From contig CM030934.1 in assembly GCA_018136815.1 (NCBI GenBank), positions 5,665,318 to 5,729,317 of the forward strand: a stretch of 64,000 nucleotides of DNA, read 5' to 3'. Made by a program: the position numbers and the translations under genes. Source of the stretch: Isochrysis galbana. Taxonomy: Eukaryota; Haptophyta; Isochrysidales; Isochrysidaceae. The notes beneath the pieces are model-generated. The model had not been told where the DNA came from. It worked only from the letters and a program-made list of their open reading frames with translations, and did no database searches. Shown here piece after piece: positions 19,570 through 32,507 of this stretch (position 1 is its first letter; every line of letters starts with the position of its first letter).

Positions 19570-20470
19570 TCAAAAGACTAAGACTGTGAATAGGTTTGGA
19601 TTTCGACTATTAGGTATCTAGCTAATAGTGGCCCACCGACTATTTACATTGAAGCTAATAGTGGCCCTTCGGCTATTTACATTGAGGCTAATAGTGGCTA
19701 CGTCCAGACTATTATTAGTATTATGGGTATTATCAAGACAGTTAGTAGTTAGTAGTTGGTTAGCTCTAGGTGTACTCTAGTTGCATACTTACAGGGAAAG
19801 AAACATGCGTGTCGGACAAGGCAACAAGGCTACTAGTTTGAAAATTATTGACGTGGCGGGGCTTCAGTCCGTGGAGGAGGCCCAGTAGAAAGTAAAAAGC
19901 TTGTCCCCCCACGGACCCCTCGCTCTTTACTTGCCCTTTTCTACATAAATATTCTATATAATACTATATTACTGTATTTTCCCTTTGCTTTTGCCCCCCC
20001 CCCCCTTCTTTCTCTTTTTGGCGAAGCGGGGGCAACGGGAACAATTCTGGCGCGAGCGCAAGCATGGATGGGCGGCAAGCGGCAAGAGGCGGGCAGGGGT
20101 GTGTGTGTAGCGCGCATCTCGTTGGCAGGGGCGCCTACATGATGATGATGATGCCAAGGCTACACAATCTGATGACACCTTGATGCATTCCCATTCCCTC
20201 CTGGCGGGCAAGAATATCGAGTGATCGAGAGATGAGGAAACTTTAAACTTCTGGTTGTTGTTGTGGGGTGTGGCGGTGTCTGTCGCCGCGCGCAGCGCGC
20301 AGCGCTAGAGCTCTTGGCGCATCGGCGCGTGTATCGTGTGTTTCAGGCTTTGAGCTTTGAGGCTATTAATACCTTGTTAATACTTTTCGGGCTGCGGCCC
20401 TATTTACACAGAGGTAAATACTGTTCTCTCCACTATTTACATAGAGGTAAATAGTGCATTTCGCGGGTAG
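19570..20470. repeat. AT-rich intergenic with short dispersed repeats
   Basis: Copies of GCTAATAGTGGC and CTATTTACATTGA-type blocks occur at 19600-19730 and, diverged, at 20350-20460 (GAGGTAAATA). A poly-C/poly-G type run lies near 19996. No gene was found. Confidence 0.5.
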
Positions 20471-20570
20471 ATAGCCTACTATCTAGATAGTTGTCTAATA
20501 TATTCACAGTCTTACAAAAGACCGAAGTTATATTGTTATTTTATGTCTACACATTGATGTCGAGTATTTT

Positions 20571-20640
20571 TGTAAACGGATAGTGGACATTTGATGGCTC
20601 AACTTGAGTTATGTCCCATATTCGACGGAACGCGACCTCC
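20571..20640 (+). repeat. Left arm of inverted repeat around the FBXL4-type gene
   Basis: Begins TGTAAACGGATAGTGGACAT and ends GAACGCGACCTC. It matches the reverse complement of 22517-22592 at nearly every position except a short indel region near the inner end. Weaker similarity extends outward another 15-20 bp (GTCGAGTA). Confidence 0.85.
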
Positions 20641-20982
20641 TATTCCTGTCTATTGCCCGTTGCTATAATAGTAATAGGACAATAGGAATAGGCTATTCAA
20701 TAGTCAATAGTTCAATAGGGGTCATCAATCATCAATGGCGGGGGGGGGGGGGGGGCTCGTGACCATCCCTCCGGGCACTTACTCCCCTCTGGGGGGGCCG
20801 TCAGTCACGCTCATGCTCTGCCACTTGGAATGAGCTGAGAGTTGAGCCCTCATCAATCCGGCCCAGACCCCCAGACCCTTAGTACTATTGGTATTGGGAG
20901 CGAGCCGCGGGCCGCACATTCTGATCGATGATGACATTGTTTTGTAAACGTGGCGGCGGCGGCGCGGCAGGCGCGCTTCGCG

Positions 20983-21894
20983 ATGCAGCCGCCCGACCCG
21001 TTATCGCTGCCCAAGCCGTCCTTCCCGTCTCCGTCTTCCCTGCCCAAGCCGAGCTTCGTGAACAAGCCGCTGGGAGTAAAGAAGCCCGCCACACCTGTAA
21101 AAATTCTCGAGCAGTGGGCAAACGGGCTGCTGGGCGCCTCCTCGCAGTTCTCCTCCTCAGACAACTCTGCAAGGCAACTTTTGGGCAAGCAGAGCGTCTA
21201 CCCTCGCTCGGGCTCGAACACTCGAGCCTGGTCACCCGTCCCACGGCCAGGGTACTCGCAAGAGTGGGTCCGACTCATCTTCCGCCAGCCTGTCTGGGCA
21301 CAGACCGTCGTTGTCTATCAGACGTTCAACCCTGGCTCGCTCATCGAGGTACGAGGCGCACCAGAGCCGCTCGGAGACCAGGGCGAGAGCTCCGAGTGGG
21401 TGACGCTTTGGCGCGGCGAGCGCTACAACACCGACCCTAACCGGATGCCGTGCGATGCTCTCGAGCTCAAATGCGACCCCGGTGCGGCCTCGCAGAGTGG
21501 CGTGCGCGTGATAGAGCTTATCGTTGACACGACCGGCTGGTCAGAAGACTTTTGGAGCGAGTTCGACGCTGTCAAGCTCATCGGCACCCCAGCGATAGCG
21601 GATTCCAATGCAGTCGTGGAGGTGTTACCTCGGCCATATGTTACGCAGCAGCTCTCCGAAACCCCGCGCGCCTTTAAGGAACGGCTCGCATATTTGCAGA
21701 AGCGCTTTGGGCCCGCGCCACGGGATGACGTGGAGGCCATGCGCCAGGCAGCATTATCAATGGTGTGGGCCAACTTTCGCAAGCTCGGCTGCCGCTATCC
21801 AGCACAGGTGGAAGAGATGGCGGGTATTAAAGAGCCTGTTGCGGCAAGTGGTGCGGCGATCGTGGGCGAGATGCGGGTGCGTGGCGTCGCGTGA
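20983..21894 (+). CDS. FBXL4-type discoidin-like domain protein
   Basis: The frame gives 303 residues from ATG 20983; the longer open frame begins at GTG 20950. Residues 1-50 are Pro/Ser/Lys-rich. From about 70 to 215 there is a galactose-binding/discoidin-like domain of the kind in the FBXL4 N-terminus: GYSQEWVRLIFRQPVW, then TVVVYQTFNPGSLIEVRG, a TLWRGE block and DFWSEFDAVKLIGTP, matching the FBXL4 pattern (VYETYHPG, W..LW, ELDAVxLHG). No F-box or leucine-rich repeats follow; instead a helical C-terminus (residues 220-303) ends the protein. In FBXL4 the F-box links to SCF ligase, so this protein lacks that link and may act as a binding module only (inference). It is intronless and flanked by inverted repeats. 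Confidence 0.75.
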   Translation: MQPPDPLSLPKPSFPSPSSLPKPSFVNKPLGVKKPATPVKILEQWANGLLGASSQFSSSDNSARQLLGKQSVYPRSGSNTRAWSPVPRPGYSQEWVRLIFRQPVWAQTVVVYQTFNPGSLIEVRGAPEPLGDQGESSEWVTLWRGERYNTDPNRMPCDALELKCDPGAASQSGVRVIELIVDTTGWSEDFWSEFDAVKLIGTPAIADSNAVVEVLPRPYVTQQLSETPRAFKERLAYLQKRFGPAPRDDVEAMRQAALSMVWANFRKLGCRYPAQVEEMAGIKEPVAASGAAIVGEMRVRGVA

Positions 21895-22516
21895 GGGTGC
21901 CGTCCATCAGGCCTTACGATAAAAGAGCATGAGCCACAAGACGAGCATGATCAGCATAGGAGTGCATGCGTGCGCGCTTCTGGTTGGCCATACCCAACAC
22001 TAAATTGGTGTGGTACGTGGTGATAGTGTCAGCGCTTCCGGCTACTCCCACGTCCCACAGTGTTTGGAGCGCGCGAATCTCAAGCGCCGCCAAAATCTCT
22101 GTCACATGGACACATAATTGAGGTGCTAAATTCGCTACGTCGTCGACGATGGAGCCAGCGATTGCATTATCACCTCATCCTACCGCGGCTGCGTTAGGTT
22201 TCGCGGCATTAAGATAGCGACCTCTCATGAGCCTCATGTGATCATAGCTGGTGTAGCGGCTTACGATTGCTAAGATTGTGGCTAGTGCAATTGCAATTGC
22301 GCGCTCAATGCCTCCGGCTGGCTCGGCTGCATCGCTATCACCACTAATCTTATGATTGGTCGCCATGCCCCCCCCCCCCCCCCCGCCCCCGAAGTGGGCG
22401 AAACAGTACAGTACTCCGACCCCCACTATAAAAACATTCTTGAAGATGACCGCTATGCTGCTATAGACACTCCTCTCCCCGGATCACCGTTGCCATCGCC
22501 CGTGACCCGTGGCCGT
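21895..22516. other. Intergenic; no gene seen
   Basis: A CGCTTGAGATTCGCGCGCTC-like GC block (reverse strand) and a 16-base C run at 22369 are the only notable features. Short minus-strand frames here have no recognisable domain. Confidence 0.3.
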
Positions 22517-22592
22517 GAGGTCGCGTTCCTCCATCGCGAATATGGGGCACATAACTCAAGTTGAGCCATCAAATGTCCATAGTCCGTTTACA
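22517..22592 (-). repeat. Right arm of inverted repeat around the FBXL4-type gene
   Basis: The reverse complement of 20571-20640, including TTGTAAACGG, GGACATTTGATGGCTCAACT and GAACGCGACCTC. A diverged third copy lies at 23262-23330 in the same orientation as this arm. Confidence 0.85.
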
Positions 22593-23162
22593 ATAATACG
22601 ACTCGACTATATAATGTCGTCAGACCGCAACTGTCGCTAACTCGAGGAGCTTTACAATAATCGAATACAAACCGCAAACCGATCGCTGGAAGACAATTGC
22701 CCCCACCTCACCTTCGCTCGGCTAAAGTGTCCTAGGTCACACTATACACTATTATTAGCTTACGTCTTCATCTTCCTTGTGTTCGGTTCGTTCTCCGAGG
22801 AAGTCCAAGACCTTCCCCTCAGGTGCGCTCCCTGTGAGGAGCTGGGTGGGCTGCGCGGGCAACGACGCCAGAGGGTCAGGGGGTGATCGGACTGTCGGCA
22901 GCCCGACACGGCGCTACTATCGGGCGGGAATCAATTTCAAATGCCAAATGTAGATATCAAGGAACCGATCCCCTCGCGGGCACGACCGCAAATTCTTTAT
23001 TGGTAGAGCGTGAGCGCGCGTGACGGAAGGGGGGAGAGGGGGGGGGCGAATCGCACCATTTCTTGGCGAAGATTTTCGTGGCGGCAGGTGGCCCCCTCGA
23101 CCCGCCCCCTAAAGGTTTTTTTTGAGCATCGCGCCACGGTCAAAAAGTGCAACCCAACCCTT
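22593..23162. other. No gene seen
   Basis: A short inverted pair (CGGACTGTCGGC / GCCCGACACGG) occurs near 22889, and a G-rich run near 23030. Nothing coding can be supported. Confidence 0.3.
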
Positions 23163-23260
23163 TGACGAATTGGGATGGCCCATAGGGCCTGAGGGCAATG
23201 AGGAGGGAGGCATGCCGGCGGCAGGCGCGGCTGAGGAGACGACCTCGGAGACGCTGAAGG
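23163..23260 (-). repeat. 3' end fragment of gypsy-type LTR
   Basis: In reverse complement it matches the last 90 bp of the gypsy 3' LTR at 47733-47825: the CGCGCCTGCCGCCGGCATG block, CCTCATTGCCCTCAGGCCCT, then the terminal CCAATTCGTCA. It confirms that the LTR ends at TTCGTCA. Confidence 0.8.
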
Positions 23261-23261
23261 T

Positions 23262-23330
23262 GTCGTTCCGTCAAATGTGGGACATGAGTCGAATTGAGCG
23301 ATCGAATGTCCACAGTTGTACACAGCGTTA
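23262..23330 (-). repeat. Third copy of the inverted-repeat family
   Basis: Reads CGTTCCGTCAAATGTGGGAC, ATGAGTCGAATTGAGCGATC and AATGTCCACAG. It is diverged from the arm at 22517-22592 but collinear with it. Confidence 0.65.
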
Positions 23331-23429
23331 TTTTAAAATTAAATGTAGACTAGCGTAACATTCCCTGCTTCCCGCGACGCGTGTCCCCCCGGAGGGCGCC
23401 GTGTCGGCGCTTTTCGATTGTGATTACTT

Positions 23430-23940
23430 GTAACTATGGGCACGGCGCGATGTGCATCGGCCACCCCGCGGGGGCGCCGTGCGTGTGCATAGAAACTTTT
23501 TCCCCTAAGGCCCACATTAACGTAAAGTAGTCGTATACGATATGTTTCGCTGCGCAGCACGTGTGATTACTTGCAATCATTGTGCACGCCGTGCGTATGC
23601 GCATCGGCTTCCCCCCCCCCTCGCGAGGGCGCCGTGCGTGCGCATAGAAACTTTTTCCCCTAAGGCCCACAATAACGTAAAGTAGCCATATACGATTACT
23701 TGCAATCACTGTGCACGCCGTGCGTATGCGCATCGACTCCCCCCCCTCGCGAGGGCGCCGTGTGTGCGCATAGAAACTTTTTCCCCTAAGGCCTACATTA
23801 ACGTAAAGTAGCCATATATGAGATGTTTCGTTTGCGCAGCACGTGTGATTACTTGCAATCATTGTGCACGCCGTGCGTATGCACATCGGCTCCCCCCCCC
23901 GCGGGGCGCCGTGCGTGCGCATAGCAACTTCCAGGAAGGT
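23430..23940. repeat. Tandem array, about three 120-170 bp units
   Basis: Each unit contains GCGCCGTGCGTGYGCATAGA, AACTTTTTCCCCTAAGGCC, TAACGTAAAGTAG and GTGCACGCCGTGCGTATGC. Units begin near 23470, 23630 and 23755, with a partial one near 23900. Two units contain an extra CAGCACGTGTGATTACTTGC segment that a third lacks. Confidence 0.85.
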
Positions 23941-24226
23941 GCACGCCGTGCGTTCACTCTTTCCGCGGGGGGACTCTGGGCGCAGAGGCGGTCGGGAACC
24001 GTGGGGGCACCCCCTGGGACCGGGGAAACTATTACCCTATACTGCGAAAACACTAACGTAAACAGCCGATAGGTCTTGGGGTCGCTCCCCTCCCCCGGGT
24101 CCCCTCCCCCGGGTCCCCTCCTCCCCCTCTCATCGACCTACCAGAGAGAGACGGCTCCTACTGCCTGCCTCCCTCCTCCCTCCTCGCTCACCCTCCAGCT
24201 CTCTCCTCGCCCTCGTCTTCCTCACG

Positions 24227-24894
24227 ATGGTGGCGACTCGGCGCGCATCGGTACGGTCCTCCGTCCTCTCCTCTCGTGCTCCTGCTCGCTGGTTTCGTTC
24301 GACTCGCTCGGCACAGCCACCTGTCGACTGGACGCCGAGCGCAAGCGCTGCTCGCACGACTCGTTCCTCTTCCTGCTCCAAGGGCGCGGCGGAGGAGGCG
24401 GAGCCTGTTCGCGTTCCTGATGCCGAGGAGGAGGCCCTTTCCCCGACCGATGAGGCCACCACCACCACCACCGACGAGGACTCCGGGACGACCCTGACCA
24501 TGACATGGAACTGGTGTTCGAGGCCAAAAAGCAGGAATTGCTCCAACGTTTCCCCATGGCTCACCCCAGGGTACAGCGGTTCCTCTCGCTCATCCAGAAA
24601 GCACCCCCCCACTCTTGTCCAATCTTCAACCAACTTCGATGCATCGTCGCAGCAGTCGAATGCCAGCCAGATGTGCGCTTCCACTCAAGTAGCCTCCCGC
24701 TGCTCATGGAAGCTATTCTGATGGTCATGCTTTCAAATATACTCGGCAACTGCCCCCCATCGTCTCGCTTGCGCCCCATGTGGCATTGGACTGGGCAATC
24801 TTCGAAAGTGAACATTTTGAGCGTCGGCCTTCTTGAACAGGAGAGCATTGCAAGCCTCTTCCGACAGCTGGGCGTAGACCTCGTCGAAGGGTGA
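24227..24894 (+). CDS. Uncertain gene downstream of a pyrimidine leader
   Basis: ATG 24227 follows about 150 bp of nearly pure C/T sequence, as seen before other host genes. The first frame (24227-24721) is Arg/Ser/Thr-rich with an acidic stretch (PDAEEEALSPTDEATTTTTD). From 24505 another plus-strand frame looks more like a folded protein (MELVFEAKKQELLQRFP, SLLFRQLG-like ending at TGA 24894). An unrecognised intron or a frameshift may join them. The minus strand also has an open frame (24733-24978) with plausible composition, so orientation is not certain. No domain was recognised. Confidence 0.3.
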
Positions 24895-25690
24895 GGGACT
24901 GAAGTGCGCGGCGCGCGCAAAGGTAACATAGAGACGTACTTCTCGTTCGCCTTTCGCAAGCAAGCTGGACGTGTGCAAAGCTGGAGTTGACTGGTTGTCG
25001 AAAACTGGAGTTGACTGGTTGTAATTGTACTAATAGCTCAAAAAGAACACAAATCACCTCAATAACATGAGAACTAATTGTAACAATATACCAAAAAGAA
25101 AACAAATAACCTTGCAATAATAATAGCGGGCCTTGTAATTGTACAGACTGAAAAGAAAACAAATAACCTGGCCCTCTTTTGACGGAACGCGACTTGACGG
25201 GCAGAGGCCCGTCAGCAGAGGAAGGCGGGCAGGCGGGCTTGAGCGAGAGGGCGAGGACGGCGGCGAGAACGACATCGAGCGAGTGGCGAGAGGCGAGGGC
25301 GAGTGTGAGGAGTGCTGTGGTGGCAGGGGCTGGCGAGAGAAGGAGAAGGAGAGATTGTAGGGTATGAGTGTTAAATTTTTAACAAATTTTTATTGGTCGC
25401 GGCGCGGCAAAGGGACGAGACTAGCGCTCACCCAAGACAGGACTCCCTGCCGCGGCAAGCGCGAGCACCCTTCCCCCCTTATGCCACACGGCTCATCACT
25501 AGCTTTCTGCCTACGCTAGCCGGAGCGCCCCTCCCTCCGCACTCAGACAGCCCCCCACACCAGGATCCTATTTTGGTCTCGCAGGCAAGGGGGCCTAATG
25601 GGAGGGTGAGGAGCAACTCATCAAAGAGGAGCTGTGGGGAAGGAGATGTCTGAGTGGGGGCACTATACCCTTGCGCTAGGCATGGGCAGC
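24895..25690. other. Intergenic with short duplications
   Basis: CTGGAGTTGACTGGTTGT occurs twice at about 24982-25022. AGAAAACAAATAACCT occurs twice near 25095 and 25150. The 28-bp motif lies at 25166-25193. No gene is supported. Confidence 0.45.
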
Positions 25691-26110
25691 GACGCCACTT
25701 CAAGACATGCCCTCCCTCTTGTCTTGAGTTGAAATTTTTGGTGCTTGAAGCAAGAGGCGAGAAGGTTTGTGCTATTTGGGTTGGTTGGAGTTGGAAGAGG
25801 GAGTGGGAGAGAGAGTCAAGTGTTGCAAGAGGGCCCAAGGAAGGGCACTGAGTTGTAGGTACTTGTGGCCCACAAGAGTGGGGCGAAAACGAAATGTGTG
25901 TCAGCATGGGTCTTGAGTTGAAAATTTTTGGTGCTTGAAACAGAGGGCAGGGGAGTTTGTGCTGCTTGAGTTGGTTGTAGTTTGAAGACAAAGAGGGAGT
26001 GGGAGAAGGAGTCTAGTGTTGAAAGAGGGCCCAAGGCAGGGCACTGAGTTGTAGGTACTTGTGATCCACAGGAGTGGGGTGAAAACGAGAAGTGTGTCAA
26101 CATGGAAAAC
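25690..26110. repeat. Direct duplication of about 195 bp
   Basis: Two adjacent units share TCTTGAGTTGAAA, TTTTTGGTGCTTGAA, GAGGGCCCAAGG and GGGCACTGAGTTGTAGGTAC. The first starts about 25720 and the second about 25910. Confidence 0.85.
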
Positions 26111-26300
26111 AGAGGCATGGGGTGCTCTCCGTGGAAGATTGATGGTTGTGAAGTGCCCTCCCATGTTGGGTGCACTGATGGTAGAGGTTTCCACCATGGA
26201 GAGGGCAGCTGAGCTGCCCTCCCACATGAGGTGCTCTTGGGGTGGGAGGGTTTCCCACTGGAGGAGGGGGTCTCAAAGACCCCCTGCATGGTACGCAAAG
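26110..26300 (-). mobile_element. LINE ORF1-like fragment (copy L6)
   Basis: In the minus direction the peptide PSPWWKPLPSVHPTWEG corresponds to PPPWRPLLPSVHPSGAG in an ORF1 frame of the LINE at 48.6-51 kb. At DNA level GGGTGCACTGATGGTAG is shared. It includes a perfect 9-bp hairpin (26201-26209/26213-26221) at the same relative place as the hairpin at 50697-50717. The upstream part is replaced by an LTR fragment. Confidence 0.5.
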
Positions 26301-26344
26301 CTATGGTGGCAACCTGTTCGGTGCCAGTGCTCGCCACCCCGCGC

Positions 26345-26526
26345 ACTTGCGCGGGTGTGGTTTGGATGGGTTGGATGGGCTCTGAGAGGGCTTTCTGACG
26401 AGCCGCCTCGGGCGGCGTGGGGGCGTGAACCCCGAGGGAACGAAAGCGGCGTGCCGCCGTCTATGGTCGGAAATGACGTCAGCAATCGAGCGGCGAGAGG
26501 GGTGTCGATTCGCGAATGCGACACCC
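26345..26526 (-). repeat. LTR fragment, gypsy-type terminus
   Basis: On the minus strand it begins TGTCGCATTCGCGAATCGAC, the same terminus as the 41.5 kb gypsy LTR, but then diverges. TGGCACCGAACAGG, near 26325, resembles a primer-binding site following the LTR end. The limits are tentative. Confidence 0.5.
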
Positions 26527-26540
26527 TTACTAATAGATGA

Positions 26541-26565
26541 AAAGCCCTTTTGTTTGACCGCCCTA
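26541..26565. repeat. Solo hAT-type terminus
   Basis: AAAGCCCTTTTGTTTGACCG followed by CCCTA matches the right end of the hAT element at 7088-8288. No partner terminus or 8-bp duplication was found nearby. Confidence 0.5.
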
Positions 26566-27207
26566 TGAGTTGGGAGAGTGGGCAAAGGTGAGTGAGTATG
26601 CGGCAACTTTTGATCACATCGGGGCTTCCCGGGGTGAGAGCAGGAGAGGCTCCATCCGGAGTCCGGAGTCTTCTTCGTCCCTGTAGTAGGTATTGAGTAG
26701 TGAGTAAGGATCTCCAAGAGTTCTTTATGCGACCACCAAACAAAAGAAGATGGGTGCGCTCATCGACAAAATACGCACAATCAACCAACGGGTCCTCAAC
26801 GACACGTGTACTAGATAGATCCCCGTCCGACCCGGCCCGATCCTGCTCAGCCACGTGCGCCCTAGCTTTCCCCTAGTCGAGGTCGCAAGGGAAGACCTCA
26901 ACCCCTTGTCTCCTCTCCCAATCGAGGTCGTCAAAGAGATGGTCCGCCATCCCTAGCGTGCTGTCTACCCGATCACATGTCGCCAGTCAGTGTCGAAGTA
27001 TTCCACGGATGCAAGGCAACTAACACTGCCCGCGCATTGTTCATGCGCGAGGTGGACTCGCGAGGAAGGCAGCATTGAAGGACGAATGCTGGTGGGCGCC
27101 TGATCTGCTAGAACCCCTTCCCCCCCCCCCCCCCCTCCCCCTTACTGTTTCATAACGGGACATGCCCGTCGTCTAAGCATGCCGCCACACATAGCTTCCA
27201 GCAGAAT
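26566..27207. other. 3' intergenic region of Hsp70; no gene seen
   Basis: Sequence of ordinary complexity with a C run at 27121-27136. A short CTTACTG/TTTCATAACG segment precedes the Hsp70 stop codon. No frame here is convincing. Confidence 0.3.
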
Positions 27208-29957
<2,750 letters not shown>

Positions 29958-30420
29958 CGCGCGGGGGGAGGTTCGAGAGGGCAGGGGGAGCGGCGCGGCG
30001 CGCCCGTCTCGAGGGCTCTCGACGTGGCGCCGGGGAGCGGCGAGCGAGAGGGGGGCGGGGGGGGGAGGGGAAAGAGGAGGCGCCGAGGGGGTTGGACACA
30101 GATACACAGGAATAATGGCGGTGTATATGTGTGAAAAAGGGGTTGGAGGGTGGGTGGGAGAGCGAGGCGGGCAAAAGATGCCGTGGTGCGAGGAAGGGGG
30201 GGGGGGAGAGAGAGAGAAGAAAACGTGCGGGGCGGAAGTCTCGCGGAAGCGGCGGAGGAGGGGCGGGGGCCAGGGGCCAGGGGCGGGGCGCGAGTTTGAC
30301 CGGCGGAGACTTGTCGTCCCCCCGCGCCACGTCAGCCACCACCCCCCCCCCGGCCGCTTGACGGCTGCCTCTTTTCTTTTAGAGGGTTTTTGCAGGGCTC
30401 AAGAAGGTCCCAAGGTCCCA
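29958..30420. other. Hsp70 upstream region
   Basis: C-rich and T-rich on the Hsp70 sense strand (plus-strand G runs near 30050 and 30198, CCCCCCCCC near 30341). I found no clear heat-shock element (GAANNTTC array) or TATA box. Confidence 0.35.
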
Positions 30421-30429
30421 CAACAAGAG

Positions 30430-30620
30430 GCCCCCTCAATAGAGGGTTTTTGAAAAGGTTTCACTCGGGTTTTATTCGGGTTTCACTCCGGGGTTTCACT
30501 TGCTCGACTACCGAGTAAAGCCGGGTGAAACCCGAGTGAACCGGGTGAAACCCGAGTGAAACAGGGTTTCACTTGCTCGACTACCGAGTAAAGCCGGGTG
30601 AAACCCGAGTGAAACAACGT
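30430..30620. repeat. GGGTTTCACTCGG palindromic repeat cluster
   Basis: GGGTGAAACCCGAGTGAA, its reverse complement, and CTTGCTCGACTACCGAGTAA recur several times in both orientations. The cluster can form hairpins and is bounded by GAGGGTTTTTG direct repeats near 30385 and 30440. Confidence 0.85.
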
Positions 30621-30673
30621 TCTGCAAAAGGCCTGCCGGCAGCGCGACGGGTTTCACGGCGCCGCGCTGACTC

Positions 30674-31560
30674 ATGCCCACCCGCCCCTTCTCAGCGATG
30701 GAGCTGGAGGATGCGGAGATTGCGCTGGCGCTGGTGATCGCGGCCGACGAGGATCGACTGTGGGATGAGCTCCTTGCGGGCTCATCCTGCGAAAGCGCGG
30801 ACGATGAGGAGAGCATCCTGCATCCTCGTCGCTGTCGTTGTTGACCCTCTGGCAGAGGCCTTTGGGACGCTCTGCGAAGACGCGCATCGGCCCACAGCGC
30901 CCATCAGTGGCCCGACTGGAGCGCGAGGCGGCGGAGGCCGGTGTGGGCAAGGACGACTTCGCCAGGGATGTTTACATCCGCTTTGGCGTACGTCTCCCCG
31001 ACCTCTGCCGCTTCATTGATTGACGCATTGCAACTGCCGCCCGGCTGGCGGCTGCGCGGCGGCTACATCATGCGTGGCGAGGAGGCCGCTCTCATTACGC
31101 TTCGGCGCTTCCGAACGCTAGGTGAGCGCGGCATGTAGCGTGATAAGGAAGCCTTTGTGTAAGTGGTTGATGTGCTCCATTCTTTCTAACTCCACGAACG
31201 AATACTTCCCTCCTCTTGTACTCAGGACCCGCCGCGTCTCTTGTGTGGGAGACGGGGCGTAGTGAAGCTGCTATCTCAGCGGCGCATCATGCTGTGGTGG
31301 ACCACATACACCTAACCTTCCCTCATCTCCTCGACTCCCGGGGCTTTTCTGCCTTCTCTCCCCTCTTTCCTGCCTTTGCCGCAGCGCTCGTGAGGGTGGG
31401 GGTCCTAGTCTCTAACATGGTGGGCTTCATTGATGGTAACTTGTGGCCCGTTGCACGACCCATCCGTGAACAAGGTGTCTACTTCTCCGGGCACAAGCGT
31501 TGCCATGGCGTGAAAGTGCAAGGCATTGTATTCCCGAATGGAATTCAGCCATGGGCCTAC
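30674..31560 (+). pseudogene. PIF/Harbinger-type transposase remnant
   Basis: The frame from ATG 30674 encodes an acidic N-terminus, then breaks at TGA near 30840. The next frame continues RDVYIRFGVRLPDLCRFID, typical of the helical N-terminal region of Harbinger transposases. A second frameshift is caused by a duplicated TTGA near 31020. An intron with donor GTGAGC at 31122 and acceptor CTCAG at 31225 then joins FRTLG to PAASLVWETGRSE. The DDE-domain start follows: NMVGFIDGNLWPVARP (first catalytic Asp) and FSGHKRCHGVKVQGIVFPNG. The match stops about 31560, so the second and third acidic residues are lost. It is therefore inactive. Confidence 0.7.
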
Positions 31561-32500
31561 GGCCCACAAGCCTCCTTCCGCACTTCCGCGCCCTCGCGCC
31601 CTCCGTGCGTCGTGCGTCGTGCGTCGATCACCATATCACCATGCCCGTATGCCCGTAGTCACCCCCGAGGAAAGCTCCATGAGCTCCCCACAAGAACCGC
31701 ATTCCGCGCTAGCTGCCGGCGCGCCCTCGCAGGCAATCTCCAAGAGTGAGAGCAGCAGCCTTGCTCTGACAGAGACGGGTATGATCGTATGATGAGTTGC
31801 AATCAATCACCCAGGTGCGGGAGATATACGGCCAAAGCATGCCGCATGCCTCATGCACATTGCATGTGCCATCTTTGCGCAGCCGGTGTGCGCCTCCGCC
31901 GCCGAACGCAATTGGTCGGTCTACGGTTCGATCAAATCCAACAAAAGGGCTGCCATGCGGCTGTCGGAGCGAAGCTCGTTTCCTCTTTGGAAACGAGTCG
32001 CGAGGGCGCACCGGCGGCTAGCGCGGCGCACGGTTCGTCCGGGGAGCCCGGAACGGGCTCATCGGGAGAACGGGGAGGGCAAATGACGGGCATATGTGGA
32101 ATGGACGGGAGAGTGGCACGGAACGCGAATCGGAGGGGCGGAGGATGTAAGAAAGGGCGCGGCGAGCAGATACTGCTTACTTGGGACTCGTAGGGACTCG
32201 TAGACTCGAAAGGATGACTCGGAAGACTCGGGGCTTGGGGGTACTCAGGGGGCTGCAGGTCACCAACAGGCGATACAATAGGTAAAACCACACAAATCAA
32301 CACTCTGCACTCAAACATTGACCGTAACAGGCCGGAAACATACGTTAGACGAACCCCCTCTGATGAGCAGAACCAGGGGCGCTCACCAGAAAAAGAGGAG
32401 AGAGAGAGAGAGAACGAGGACTCGAGGGTCAAAACACAATTCGGACTCCGGCTCGGACTACAGAGTAAAATCCCGTGCCCTCGCGAGTCCTGCCTCGAGT
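31561..32500. other. Repeat-derived sequence with a spaced inverted repeat
   Basis: 31680-31780 and the reverse complement of 31935-32060 share GCGCTAGCYGCCGGYGCGCC and flanking bases, which forms an inverted pair about 90 bp long. Both encode ALAAGAPS in one frame. A related block occurs at 56950-56980. No gene was identified. Confidence 0.5.
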
Positions 32501-32507
32501 CTCGCGG

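Noticed and set aside
24733-24978. Minus-strand gene opposite 24227-24894
   Set aside because: Plausible peptide but no ATG start and no leader; the C/T-rich leader favours the plus strand. Kept as an alternative only.
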